NCBI RefSeq assembly: GCF_900163795.1
Contig: NZ_FWFD01000003.1
Coordinates: 124,001-188,000 of the forward strand
DNA from: Vagococcus fluvialis bH819
GTDB lineage: Bacteria; Bacillota; Bacilli; Lactobacillales; Vagococcaceae
Length of the DNA stretch: 64,000 bases
Direction: 5' to 3'
The notes under the pieces were generated by a model. The model was not told the origin of the DNA. It saw nothing but the letters and a program-made list of their open reading frames with translations, and did not search any database. Below, piece after piece: positions 19,254-27,822 of this stretch. A program made the translations under genes and the position numbers. Every line of letters starts with the position of its first letter. The stretch's first letter is position 1.

Positions 19254-21170
19254 TTAACTATCCGTCTTTTTAAATTCTACTTTAAAGCCGATATAAGCTA
19301 AAACAACAATCACACCTATTACACCAAACAAGATTAGAAGCATTGAATTTTCTTCTCCTGTTTGTGGTAATATTTTTTTTGCCTTTGGGAACCATTCTTT
19401 CTTATTGGATGAAGAGTTAACAGTCCCAACGCCAGTTTTAGAATGAGTGGTTGAACTATTCGTAGTTTTAGTCGATTCACTTGTGACTGTGCTTTCCGTT
19501 GGGCTACTACTTGCTTCACTTGTGCTTGCATTTTCTGTTGAACTACTATTTGCTTCACCTGTACTTATCGTTTCAACTGTGGAACTACCTTCTTCAGTTG
19601 TGCTCGTACTTGGTTCTGTTTCTGGTTCTTGGTTTTCCAATAATTTAAACTGGCTATTTGTTTCAAACAGATCGCCTAAGTCCATAAGTAACTCATCATT
19701 GCCAAAACCAGCATTAAATTGAATCCCCAGTGGTAACCCTTCATTTGAGACATAGGTCGGTAAGCTAATCGCAGGTTCTCCTGTTAAGTTAGCTAGTTGC
19801 GTATATGGTGTATAGGTTAATGCATCTAACCACTGATCATAAATCAACTTTTTCCGATCCTCAGCTGATGCTGTCTCAATGTTTTTCATTTTTTCTAAAT
19901 TAGCTGGCGTAATTAATGGATCACCAACTTTTGGCGCTGTTGAAGCGGTGGTTGGCGTTAAATAAATCGGGTACTGTTTATGAAACTCTGCCATAGTCGC
20001 TTCTGCTTGATGGTTAAAATCCCATGCTGCATTTATTTCATCTTTAGTGGTCACTTTTCCTGTTTGAAAGAGTGCCCAGGTTAATATATCCACATCATCA
20101 ATTGTAATCGGACGTTTTAATATCTGATTACCTAAATACTCTGCCATACCACCTGAACCGGCAGCAATCGTATAGTAGTTTTCCATTAATTTGACACCAT
20201 CAATCTCTGGCTTTGCTTCTTCTACTTGATACCCTTGAGATTTCAAAAATGCCACAGCATTTTCTACAGCCGCTAACGCGTCCTTCGTTACTGGTGTGCC
20301 CACTGGCGACTCTGTAGAGTAAGCTATTTTCATATCTTTTGATAAAGTTTGCCCTTTAGCTGTTGGGTCATTTTTTAACGTGTTAAATAAAATTCTTGTA
20401 TCATTCATATATTTTGTATTAGCAAAATGAACAACCTGCCCTTTTGTTGAAGCACTATTTCCTTTTAAGACACCTCTTGAGGGTTTTAAACCCACAATAC
20501 CATTCCATGACGCTGGAATTCTAATAGATCCTCCTGCATCACTCCCAGAAGCGACAGGATTCATCCCTGAAGCAATACTAGCCGCTGCACCACCTGATGA
20601 GCCTCCCGCTTGATAATTAGGATTCCACGGACTTCCAGTGGGACCATAAAGAGCTGAATCGGTAATATTACGCCATCCCATCTCTGGAAAATTAGTTTGA
20701 CCAATCACAATAAAACCAGCATTTTGGAGTGCTTTGACAAAAGAACTTGTCCCACCTGCAATTTGATCTTTTGCAAATGGAAACCCATTTGAGTTTGGCA
20801 TCCCTTTTATTGTGTGCCCCAAGCCCTTAACTAAAATCGGAACACCTAAAAAAGGCTGTCCAGTATCTTGGATTTCTCTAGCTTCTTTTAACGCTGCTTC
20901 TTCTCTTAAACCGATAACTGCATTTAGAGCTGGATTTTCTTGATTAACTTTCCGTGTCGCCTGTTTAACTAATTCTTCACTGGTTACTTTTTTACTTCTA
21001 ACTAGTTCAGCTAATTCTTCGGCTGAGTACTTTGAATAGTCTTTTTCTAAATTTACACTTTGAGTTGTTACTCCTTGCTGATCACTTTTTATTTCCTCAG
21101 CAAACACTGGATTAACTAAAACAAATAATCCTATCATTAATCCTAACGTTACTATTTTTTTCATTTTCAT
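19254..21170 (-). CDS. Secreted, LPXTG-anchored amidase-signature protein
   Basis: A 638-aa wall-attached enzyme. It has a signal peptide (MKMKKIVTLGLMIGLFVLVNPVFAEE). The amidase-signature domain, about residues 45-520, has the catalytic lysine in PILVKGLGHT, the SGGS-type GSSGGAAASIASG and the nucleophile-bearing GSDAGGSIRIPASWNG. A Ser/Thr-rich linker follows (about 525-590), then LPQTG at 601-605, a hydrophobic segment and a charged tail for sortase attachment. Substrate is unknown; family members hydrolyse amides or peptide amides. It sits between the two purine units, with its own ribosome site (GGAGAG). Confidence 0.88.
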   Translation of the reverse strand: MKMKKIVTLGLMIGLFVLVNPVFAEEIKSDQQGVTTQSVNLEKDYSKYSAEELAELVRSKKVTSEELVKQATRKVNQENPALNAVIGLREEAALKEAREIQDTGQPFLGVPILVKGLGHTIKGMPNSNGFPFAKDQIAGGTSSFVKALQNAGFIVIGQTNFPEMGWRNITDSALYGPTGSPWNPNYQAGGSSGGAAASIASGMNPVASGSDAGGSIRIPASWNGIVGLKPSRGVLKGNSASTKGQVVHFANTKYMNDTRILFNTLKNDPTAKGQTLSKDMKIAYSTESPVGTPVTKDALAAVENAVAFLKSQGYQVEEAKPEIDGVKLMENYYTIAAGSGGMAEYLGNQILKRPITIDDVDILTWALFQTGKVTTKDEINAAWDFNHQAEATMAEFHKQYPIYLTPTTASTAPKVGDPLITPANLEKMKNIETASAEDRKKLIYDQWLDALTYTPYTQLANLTGEPAISLPTYVSNEGLPLGIQFNAGFGNDELLMDLGDLFETNSQFKLLENQEPETEPSTSTTEEGSSTVETISTGEANSSSTENASTSEASSSPTESTVTSESTKTTNSSTTHSKTGVGTVNSSSNKKEWFPKAKKILPQTGEENSMLLILFGVIGVIVVLAYIGFKVEFKKTDS

Positions 21171-21320
21171 CTAAACCACTCTCCTATCCAAGAATTAGTT
21201 TAACGAACTATGTGAAATAATGTTAATTCTGTGCTTAAAACGGTTTTTTTAAGTTAAGAATAAATAACAAACGCTATCAAACTAGCCTTTATAAAATACA
21301 ATTTCGTTTTTTTTACGTAA

Positions 21321-21356
21321 AAAAAGACTGCAATCCACTTAAGGCACAGTCTTCTT
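21321..21356 (-). terminator. Terminator of the purEKB unit
   Basis: AAGACTG pairs with CAGTCTT around a longer internal loop; the minus strand continues in a run of T. It begins a few bases after the purB stop and precedes the amidase gene. Confidence 0.75.
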
Positions 21357-21361
21357 CATTT

Positions 21362-22657
21362 TTATTCTAACCCGACTCTTTCGAAAATAACATCTACATT
21401 TTTTAAATGATAGTTATAGTCAAAAGCATCGTTGATTTCTTCTGGTGTTAAAACAGAAGTAATTTTTTCATCTTCTTCTAAAAGTGTTCTAAATTGAACT
21501 TGGTGATCCCAGGCGTAGGCCGTTTTTGGTTGAACCAAATCATATGAACCTTCACGAGACATCCCTTTATCAATTAGTTTAAGTAAGACACGTTGGCTAT
21601 AAATCAAACCAAATGTCGCATCCATGTTACGTTTCATATTTTCTGGGAAAACCGTTAGATTTTTAACGATATTACCAAAACGGTTTAGCATGTAGTTTAA
21701 AAGAATCGTTGTGTCAGGAATAATGATACGCTCAGCTGACGAGTGAGAAATATCTCTTTCATGCCATAAGGAAACATTTTCATAAGCTGTAACCATATGT
21801 CCACGAATGACACGAGCTAAACCTGTCATGTTTTCAGAACCAATCGGGTTACGTTTATGTGGCATTGCTGATGAACCTTTTTGACCTTTAGCAAAAAATT
21901 CTTCCACTTCACGTGTTTCAGATTTTTGTAGTCCACGGATTTCTGTGGCAAATTTTTCAATACTTGTGGCGATTAACGCCATTGATGATAAGTACTCAGC
22001 GTGTAAATCACGAGGTAAGACTTGTGTTGAGATATCTTGGGCACGTAAACCTAATTTTTCGCAAACATATTCTTCTACAAATGGTGGTGTGTTAGCAAAT
22101 GTTCCTACTGCTCCACTGACTTTGCCTGCTTCAACTGCCTTAGCTGCATGGTCAAAACGTTCCATATTACGTTTCATTTCTGAGTACCATAAAGCAAGTT
22201 TTAAACCAAAAGTTGTTGGCTCAGCATGGACTCCGTGAGTTCTTCCCATCATAACAGTATATTTATGTTCTTTGGCTTTTTCACCGATAATCTCAGTAAA
22301 GTTAGCTAAGTCTTTTCTTAAAATGTCATTGGCTTGTTTTAATAAATAACCGTAAGCTGTATCTACCACATCCGTACTTGTTAAGCCATAGTGAACCCAT
22401 TTACGTTCTTCTCCTAAGCTTTCAGAAACAGCACGTGTGAAAGCAACCACATCATGTCTTGTTTCGGCTTCAATTTCTAAAATACGATCAACATCAAAAC
22501 TAGCATTTTCACGAATCTTTACTACATCTTCTTTCGGAATTTCTCCTAATTCAGCCCAAGCTTCATCAGCTAAAATTTCCACTTCTAGCCAAGCTTGATA
22601 ACGATTGTCGTCTGTCCAAATTTTACCCATTTCTTCTCGTGTATAACGTTCTAACAT
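21362..22657 (-). CDS. purB: Adenylosuccinate lyase
   Basis: Fumarase-superfamily lyase acting on SAICAR and adenylosuccinate; 431 aa. The signature [18 protein letters not shown] with the catalytic serine loop, HDVVAFTRA, and [14 protein letters not shown] are all present. GAGAGGAT precedes ATG 22657. Last gene of purEKB. Confidence 0.96.
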   Translation of the reverse strand: MLERYTREEMGKIWTDDNRYQAWLEVEILADEAWAELGEIPKEDVVKIRENASFDVDRILEIEAETRHDVVAFTRAVSESLGEERKWVHYGLTSTDVVDTAYGYLLKQANDILRKDLANFTEIIGEKAKEHKYTVMMGRTHGVHAEPTTFGLKLALWYSEMKRNMERFDHAAKAVEAGKVSGAVGTFANTPPFVEEYVCEKLGLRAQDISTQVLPRDLHAEYLSSMALIATSIEKFATEIRGLQKSETREVEEFFAKGQKGSSAMPHKRNPIGSENMTGLARVIRGHMVTAYENVSLWHERDISHSSAERIIIPDTTILLNYMLNRFGNIVKNLTVFPENMKRNMDATFGLIYSQRVLLKLIDKGMSREGSYDLVQPKTAYAWDHQVQFRTLLEEDEKITSVLTPEEINDAFDYNYHLKNVDVIFERVGLE

Positions 22658-22670
22658 TGTCTTATCCTCT

Positions 22671-23792
22671 CTATTTCCAAATATTGGTTTGATTGATTTC
22701 TTCTAATGTTCTTTCAAGACTATTTGATAATATCGTAATATGGCCCATTTTTCTACCATCTTTTACTTCTTTTTTTCCATAATAGTGAAAATTCCATTCA
22801 GGTTTTTGATTAATCCATTCTTTTGCTCGGTTTGCTTCCTCACCTAACAAGTTCATCATAATTGAGGATTGATGTAAAATAACTTTTGGAAGTGGCCAAC
22901 CACAAATCCCTCTGATATGTGAATCAAACTGACTTACGTTGCAAGCTTCAATAGAGTAATGCCCTGAATTGTGTGGCCTAGGTGCCATTTCATTTATAAT
23001 CAAGCCCCCATTTTTTGTCACAAACATTTCTACAGTAATTGTTCCTTTAATTTGAAGGTTCTTTGCTATTTTTTTAGCCATCTTTTTTGCTTGTGATTCG
23101 CAATCCTCTAAAATGTCAGCTGGAATAAGCGAGGTGTGCAAGACATTGTTTTGATGCCTATTTTCAGCAATCGGAAAGACTTCAAATTGACTGTGGCTAC
23201 TTCCTGACACAATAACCGATATTTCTTTTTCAAAAGTTAGCCATTTTTCTAGAACACACTCACCAAAATGTAAAAGTGAGGTTGCTGATTTAATATCCTT
23301 TTCATGTTTAATAACTACTTGTCCTTTACCATCATAACCACCAGAACATGTTTTCAAAACAGAAGGATACCCTAATGAATCGATGCCATTTTTTAGTTCA
23401 TCCTGATTATTGATAATTTCATAAGGGGCAGTTGGTAAATTCAACTGACTTAAAAAAGATTTTTCATGTTTTCGATTTTGACTAATTTTAAGTAACTCTA
23501 AGCCTTGTGGTAATTTTCCTAGTTCAGTACATTTTACTAAAACTTCAGCATCCACATTTTCAAATTCATAAGTCACCACATCTGATTTAGCCACTAATTT
23601 TTCGATAGCTTTTGAATCATCATAAGCGGCTTTAATATGCCAATCAGCTACTTGTGAGGCAGGACAATTTGTTGTCGGGTCAAGAATTCCAACGACAAAA
23701 CCCATCTCTTTAGCACTTAAAGCCATCATTTGTCCTAATTGTCCACCACCAATAATCCCTATAGTTTGTTGTGGTAAAATAATTTTAGTCAA
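22671..23792 (-). CDS. purK: N5-carboxyaminoimidazole ribonucleotide synthase, TTG start
   Basis: ATP-grasp enzyme producing N5-CAIR. It contains [28 protein letters not shown] and [28 protein letters not shown] at 23804 opens the frame, but GTGAGG itself is the ribosome site, six bases before TTG 23792, which gives 373 aa starting [12 protein letters not shown]. The start overlaps the purE stop by eight bases. Confidence 0.93.
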   Translation of the reverse strand: MTKIILPQQTIGIIGGGQLGQMMALSAKEMGFVVGILDPTTNCPASQVADWHIKAAYDDSKAIEKLVAKSDVVTYEFENVDAEVLVKCTELGKLPQGLELLKISQNRKHEKSFLSQLNLPTAPYEIINNQDELKNGIDSLGYPSVLKTCSGGYDGKGQVVIKHEKDIKSATSLLHFGECVLEKWLTFEKEISVIVSGSSHSQFEVFPIAENRHQNNVLHTSLIPADILEDCESQAKKMAKKIAKNLQIKGTITVEMFVTKNGGLIINEMAPRPHNSGHYSIEACNVSQFDSHIRGICGWPLPKVILHQSSIMMNLLGEEANRAKEWINQKPEWNFHYYGKKEVKDGRKMGHITILSNSLERTLEEINQTNIWK

Positions 23793-24270
23793 AATGAACC
23801 TCACTTTCGATAACCATCTCTTTTAATTTATCGCGATAGTCCTCTAACTTAAGTTCTAATTCTCTATTATTAACTGATAAAATTTGGACAGCGAGTAAGC
23901 CCGCATTTTTAGCGCCAGCTTTTCCAATAGCTGTCGTGGCAACGGGAATCCCACCTGGCATTTGAACAATAGACAATAAAGAATCCATCCCTTTTAATAT
24001 TTTTGACTCTACAGGAACACCAATAACTGGTAAAGTTGTTTTAGCTGCCACCATTCCTGGTAAATGCGCGGCACCGCCTGCACCTGCAATAATTATTTTA
24101 ATTCCTTTTTTTCTTGCATTCTTTGAAAAGTCGAACATTAAGTCTGGCGTACGATGAGCTGATATTATCTTCTTTTCATATAAAACTCCAAACTCTTCTA
24201 AAATTTGACACGCTTCTTTCATTGTTTCCCAATCGGAAATACTTCCCATTATGACAGATACATCAATCAT
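23785..24270 (-). CDS. purE: N5-carboxyaminoimidazole ribonucleotide mutase
   Basis: Class I PurE, 161 aa. It shows [19 protein letters not shown] with the catalytic histidine, [14 protein letters not shown] and [17 protein letters not shown]. First gene of purEKB, preceded by a close-to-consensus promoter. Confidence 0.96.
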   Translation of the reverse strand: MIDVSVIMGSISDWETMKEACQILEEFGVLYEKKIISAHRTPDLMFDFSKNARKKGIKIIIAGAGGAAHLPGMVAAKTTLPVIGVPVESKILKGMDSLLSIVQMPGGIPVATTAIGKAGAKNAGLLAVQILSVNNRELELKLEDYRDKLKEMVIESEVHFD

Positions 24271-24297
24271 CAGAATATGACCCCTTTCATTTCTTTC

Positions 24298-24326
24298 ATT
24301 CTAGCAACTGAGTTAAAAAGGGTCAA
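24298..24326 (-). promoter_or_regulatory. purEKB promoter
   Basis: Minus-strand TTGACC (24326-24321), exact 17-base spacer, TAGAAT (24303-24298). The start of purE lies about 28 bases downstream of the -10. No complete CCGAAC PurBox is visible next to it. Confidence 0.7.
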
Positions 24327-24358
24327 CAAATAAACGAATTTAATTAATTATTTTTATA

Positions 24359-25753
24359 TTATAGTTCGGTTTTTAACTCTTCCACAAACATATTATAGAT
24401 ATTTTTATATTTCAAATGATTTTCTAAACTTGTAAATATTCGTTTTTGATCTAAAATAATTGATTTTTTTGGAGGCTCAATTAAACAAATTAAGCCAAAA
24501 CTTGGTTCAGAAAAAACGGACTGGATACAATTTTTACCAAAAATATCTGCAGCAAGTGTCGCTAAAATTGGTGAATCAAAAAAACCACCACTAACTGAAA
24601 TTTCTCTTGTATCAAGATTGATCAATTCACTGATATAGCGCAAATTAAATAAAATACCTTCACTCAAACTTCTAAGTAAATCTTCCCTCTTATTATGGAT
24701 AGATATTTTTTTAAAGCCACCTGTAGCCTTTGCGTTCCACAACGGAGCTCTCTCGCCAGCAATATAAGGTAAGAATAAAACACCATTACTTCCAATTGGC
24801 GATAACTTAAAAATCTGATCAAGTTCTTCATAAATTGATTGATTTTGACAAAAAACATCACTCGCCCATTCAAGAACTTGCCCTCCGTTATTACTAGCTC
24901 CACCAACGACCCAATACTCTTTATTTAAATAATAACAAAATGTTTTTCCTTCTTTATCAAGTTCAATTTTTTTGGTTAATTTTCTAACGGCTCCACTTGT
25001 TCCTATTGTTAGAGTATTCATCGTTCCGTTGCCTAAATAACTTGCGTAACTGGCTAAACAGCCATCACACGCACCAATATAAACTAAGATATCTTGAGAT
25101 ATAAATAGCTCATCTGCTAATTCTTTCTTAATAACGTAATAAGCATCTGTATCGACAAGTTCTGCCAATTTTTCTTTTTCTATTTCAAGAAAATCAAGTA
25201 TTTCTTCGTCCCATTTTTTTTCGTGAATATTAAATAATCCTGTAGCTGATGCTGTGGAATAATCTATCACTTCTTGGCCAGTAAAAGCAGACATCAGATA
25301 TTCTTTTAATCCAATCCATTTTTTTACCTCTTTAAACCATATTTTATTTTTCATAAAGGCCATTTTTGAAAAAGGAGACATCTCATGAATTGGTGTTCCC
25401 GTTTTCTGATAAAAACGATTAGCCAGTTCTTCTTTTTTAAATTCTTTAACAAAAGAACTTGCTTGTGTATCTAACCAAATGAACATTTCTTCATCATACA
25501 ATGTGTCTATTACAGGCATAATACTATGCATAGCAGTACTGAAACTAATTTGCTCTATTTCGATTCCTTTTTCACCGAATTTTTTGATACCACTTTTAAT
25601 ATGTTGTAAAATTTCAGCTGGATTTTGAAAGACTTTTCCAAACTCTTTATATTGTGTTTCAATTCTAATCTCAATTTTATCTATTAATTGATATTTTTCA
25701 AATAAACTAAGTTTGATGTTGGTTGTTCCAACGTCAATGGCTAATCGATACAT
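24359..25753 (-). CDS. FGGY-family carbohydrate kinase, gluconokinase-like
   Basis: A 464-aa sugar kinase with the N-terminal ATPase motif AIDVGTTNIKLSLF, the TGTPIHEMSPFSKMAF region typical of FGGY gluconokinases, IGACDGCLASYASYLG and TIGTSGAVR before the C-terminal GGASNNGG and ISVSGGFFDSP motifs. No gluconate permease or regulator is adjacent, so gluconate as substrate rests on sequence resemblance alone; another sugar acid or polyol is possible. AGGTGG precedes ATG 25753. Confidence 0.8.
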   Translation of the reverse strand: MYRLAIDVGTTNIKLSLFEKYQLIDKIEIRIETQYKEFGKVFQNPAEILQHIKSGIKKFGEKGIEIEQISFSTAMHSIMPVIDTLYDEEMFIWLDTQASSFVKEFKKEELANRFYQKTGTPIHEMSPFSKMAFMKNKIWFKEVKKWIGLKEYLMSAFTGQEVIDYSTASATGLFNIHEKKWDEEILDFLEIEKEKLAELVDTDAYYVIKKELADELFISQDILVYIGACDGCLASYASYLGNGTMNTLTIGTSGAVRKLTKKIELDKEGKTFCYYLNKEYWVVGGASNNGGQVLEWASDVFCQNQSIYEELDQIFKLSPIGSNGVLFLPYIAGERAPLWNAKATGGFKKISIHNKREDLLRSLSEGILFNLRYISELINLDTREISVSGGFFDSPILATLAADIFGKNCIQSVFSEPSFGLICLIEPPKKSIILDQKRIFTSLENHLKYKNIYNMFVEELKTEL

Positions 25754-25837
25754 CTTTTATTGTCCACCTTTTCCTAAGTTTCGCTTCATTACATTTTACC
25801 ATTTATTATATCTTTTCCAAAATGAGATGAAAGAATA

Positions 25838-25868
25838 AAAGAAGCTGACCCAATTGTCAGCTTCTATC
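25838..25868 (-). terminator. Terminator of the hydrolase/SMR operon
   Basis: Perfect ten-base arms AGAAGCTGAC/GTCAGCTTCT with a six-base loop; the minus strand continues TTTTATT. It ends the operon beginning with the alpha/beta hydrolase. Confidence 0.8.
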
Positions 25869-25922
25869 TTATTTATGTAAATAGCTTTTAATAGTCAGAA
25901 GAGTAAAATAACTTTTTGACTC
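25869..25922 (-). repeat. Dispersed intergenic element, copy 2
   Basis: Same order as the copy at 2879-2930, read on the minus strand: hairpin (GAGT/ACTC with a 14-base loop), TGACTATTAAAA, a short AT-rich gap and ATAAATAA, leading straight into a terminator. It occupies the 3' untranslated region of the second SMR gene. Confidence 0.45.
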
Positions 25923-25960
25923 ACCTTGTTGATTTTATTCACCAAAGCACTCTAATTTAA

Positions 25961-26308
25961 TTACTGACTAATAATAACAACACCAATCATAATCAAACCA
26001 ACTGATAATAATTTTAAAGGAGTAATTTTTTCTTTAAATGTAAAGTATGAAATAAAAACAGTCCAAACATATGTTAAGGATGTCATCGGAAAAGCGATAG
26101 AATAATCTAAAAATTTAAATAAAACAATATTAGTTGCCGCACTAACAATGTATAAAAAACAACCAATAAGTAACCATTTATTCGTAATTGATTTGATAAA
26201 AGTTACTTCAGCCAGTTCGTTCATACCTTGCTTTAAAGCTAATGCGCCGATACTTCCTGAAAGAGTTGTGATAATCAGAATAAGAATAATTTTAAGCATA
26301 TCAGTCAT
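25961..26308 (-). CDS. SMR/EamA-type small membrane transporter subunit
   Basis: A 115-aa protein with four membrane helices (about residues 3-22, 36-55, 61-82 and 95-113) and the SMR-like features GALALKQGM near the start and FPMTSLTYVWTVFISYFTF in the third/fourth helix region. ATG 26308 with AGGGGG upstream is preferred over an in-frame start at 26326 inside the previous gene. With the preceding gene it forms a likely heteromeric pair, as seen for ArnE/ArnF and paired SMR proteins. Substrate unknown. Confidence 0.75.
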   Translation of the reverse strand: MTDMLKIILILIITTLSGSIGALALKQGMNELAEVTFIKSITNKWLLIGCFLYIVSAATNIVLFKFLDYSIAFPMTSLTYVWTVFISYFTFKEKITPLKLLSVGLIMIGVVIISQ

Positions 26309-26663
26309 TATCTTTTCCCCCTTCATATCCTAAGAGAGCTGAGCCACCAATAATAAAAAGTGTCCCTACAACTTTCAAAGTTGTGATTCCTTCATTTAAA
26401 AACATAGCACCAAAAATAATCGATAAAGCAAAACCAACACTCATCATAGGTTGCAAAATAGAAACTTCTCCAAATCTAAAGGAAATCATTAAAACAACCA
26501 TCCCAATTCCTGCAGCTACTAAACCAATAAAATACATTAAATAAGCAAACTTGTTATCACTTGCATCTGCTCCTATTTTCCAGGCTAACTGCCCTAAACT
26601 ACTCATCGTTGCTGCAAGTAAAATTAGAGTCATTGCTAATTTCATATTCTTTTTATTTTCCAT
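26301..26663 (-). CDS. SMR/EamA-type small membrane transporter subunit, partner
   Basis: A 120-aa four-helix protein: MKLAMTLILLAATMSSLGQLAWKIGA, then FAYLMYFIGLVAAGIGMVVLMISF, SILQPMMSVGFALSIIFGAMFLNE and VVGTLFIIGGSALLGY. The tail is acidic. AAAGGAGATA precedes ATG 26663, which overlaps the end of the hydrolase gene, and its own end overlaps the next SMR gene. Pairing of two unequal SMR-like proteins suggests a lipid-carrier or polyamine type exporter, but this is inference. Confidence 0.75.
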   Translation of the reverse strand: MENKKNMKLAMTLILLAATMSSLGQLAWKIGADASDNKFAYLMYFIGLVAAGIGMVVLMISFRFGEVSILQPMMSVGFALSIIFGAMFLNEGITTLKVVGTLFIIGGSALLGYEGGKDND

Positions 26664-27639
26664 GTCTATCTCCTTTGGTTAAATTCTCATTAATAAAATT
26701 TAAAATGGTCTCAAAATATTTTTTCTCTTCATAAACCCATGAACATAAATGAGGCGCATCTTCTACTAGTACCAATTCTTTGATACCAATAGTTGCTTCC
26801 ATATTTTTATAGACCATCTCATGAGGAACAAATTTATCTTTTGTGCCATGGAAAAATAATATTGGTAGCTTATTTTTTTTAAGTTGCTCGACACTAGATG
26901 CTTCTTTTAATGTAAAACCTAGTTTAAATTTAGCAAGATAATTAGCAAAAAATAAAATGGGGGTCGCTGGTAATTTTAGGGCTGAAGATAACAAATACGA
27001 AAACTCATCATAAATATTGATATATCCGCAATCAGCAATTAAAATTTTCACCTGCTCCGGCAATTGATCGCCACTCGTCATCATAACTGTGGCCGCACCC
27101 ATTGACCCACCAAATAAAATAATTTCAGCCTCTGGATAATGGCTAATGATTTTGTCAATCCAGGCTTTGACATTTTCTTTTTCAAGCCAACCCATTCCAA
27201 TTTCGTTTCCTGTGCTCTTTCCATGACTTTGTAAATCTGGTACTAAGACATTGAATCCTGCTTCATTCAAAACTTTCGCTGGATAAGACATATCTCTTTT
27301 ACCAGAAGAACGATAGCCATGTACAGCTATGATCCATTTACTAGTTGTCGGAACAGCCCTAAATACTCTAGCACATAGTGTTTCATTGTTCCATGGCATA
27401 AATATTTCTTCAGTTGCCTCTTCTTCCCAAAAAGAATGTCCTTCTTCGTTTTGTCTGTCTTCAATTTCTGTGTAAACCGTTTTTTCTTTACTAAAATTAT
27501 CGGGGTTAAATAAAGCATGTCCTTTTTTAGCAAACCAAGTTGAGTCTTTAAAAAATGCTACATTGACAAAAAAATTAGCTCCGTAAATACAAATACTGAT
27601 TAAAACTATAAAAATAATTCCAACAACCCAAGCAAACAT
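26653..27639 (-). CDS. Membrane-anchored alpha/beta hydrolase
   Basis: 328 aa from ATG 27639 (GAGGA eight bases upstream); an earlier TTG/ATG at 27657-27654 is less well placed. One N-terminal membrane segment, VVGIIFIVLISICIYGANFFVNV, precedes an alpha/beta-hydrolase domain. Seen: oxyanion region VHGYRSSGKRDM, nucleophile elbow FGGSMGAATVM, acid FFHGTKDKFVP and histidine EDAPHLCSW. The domain is therefore probably intact and extracytoplasmic or membrane-face; substrate unknown. First gene of an operon with two SMR-like genes. Confidence 0.85.
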   Translation of the reverse strand: MFAWVVGIIFIVLISICIYGANFFVNVAFFKDSTWFAKKGHALFNPDNFSKEKTVYTEIEDRQNEEGHSFWEEEATEEIFMPWNNETLCARVFRAVPTTSKWIIAVHGYRSSGKRDMSYPAKVLNEAGFNVLVPDLQSHGKSTGNEIGMGWLEKENVKAWIDKIISHYPEAEIILFGGSMGAATVMMTSGDQLPEQVKILIADCGYINIYDEFSYLLSSALKLPATPILFFANYLAKFKLGFTLKEASSVEQLKKNKLPILFFHGTKDKFVPHEMVYKNMEATIGIKELVLVEDAPHLCSWVYEEKKYFETILNFINENLTKGDRHGK

Positions 27640-27822
27640 CTCATCATTCCTCATCAAATTTTTTTATTATGTATATTTATTTTATCATTAAACATGACAA
27701 ATATCTTTTATATTTGTTAAGTATCATAAGATTTTTTTATTCAAAAATTTTGCTATTATTCTAACAAAAAAACAGACCATTTATCTCGTTATTTGATACG
27801 GGACATCTGATCTAGTTTTTAT

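Noticed and set aside
19334-19722. Open frames on both strands across the Ser/Thr-rich linker of the amidase
   Set aside because: Repetitive Ser/Thr codons keep other frames open; the LPXTG protein accounts for the region.
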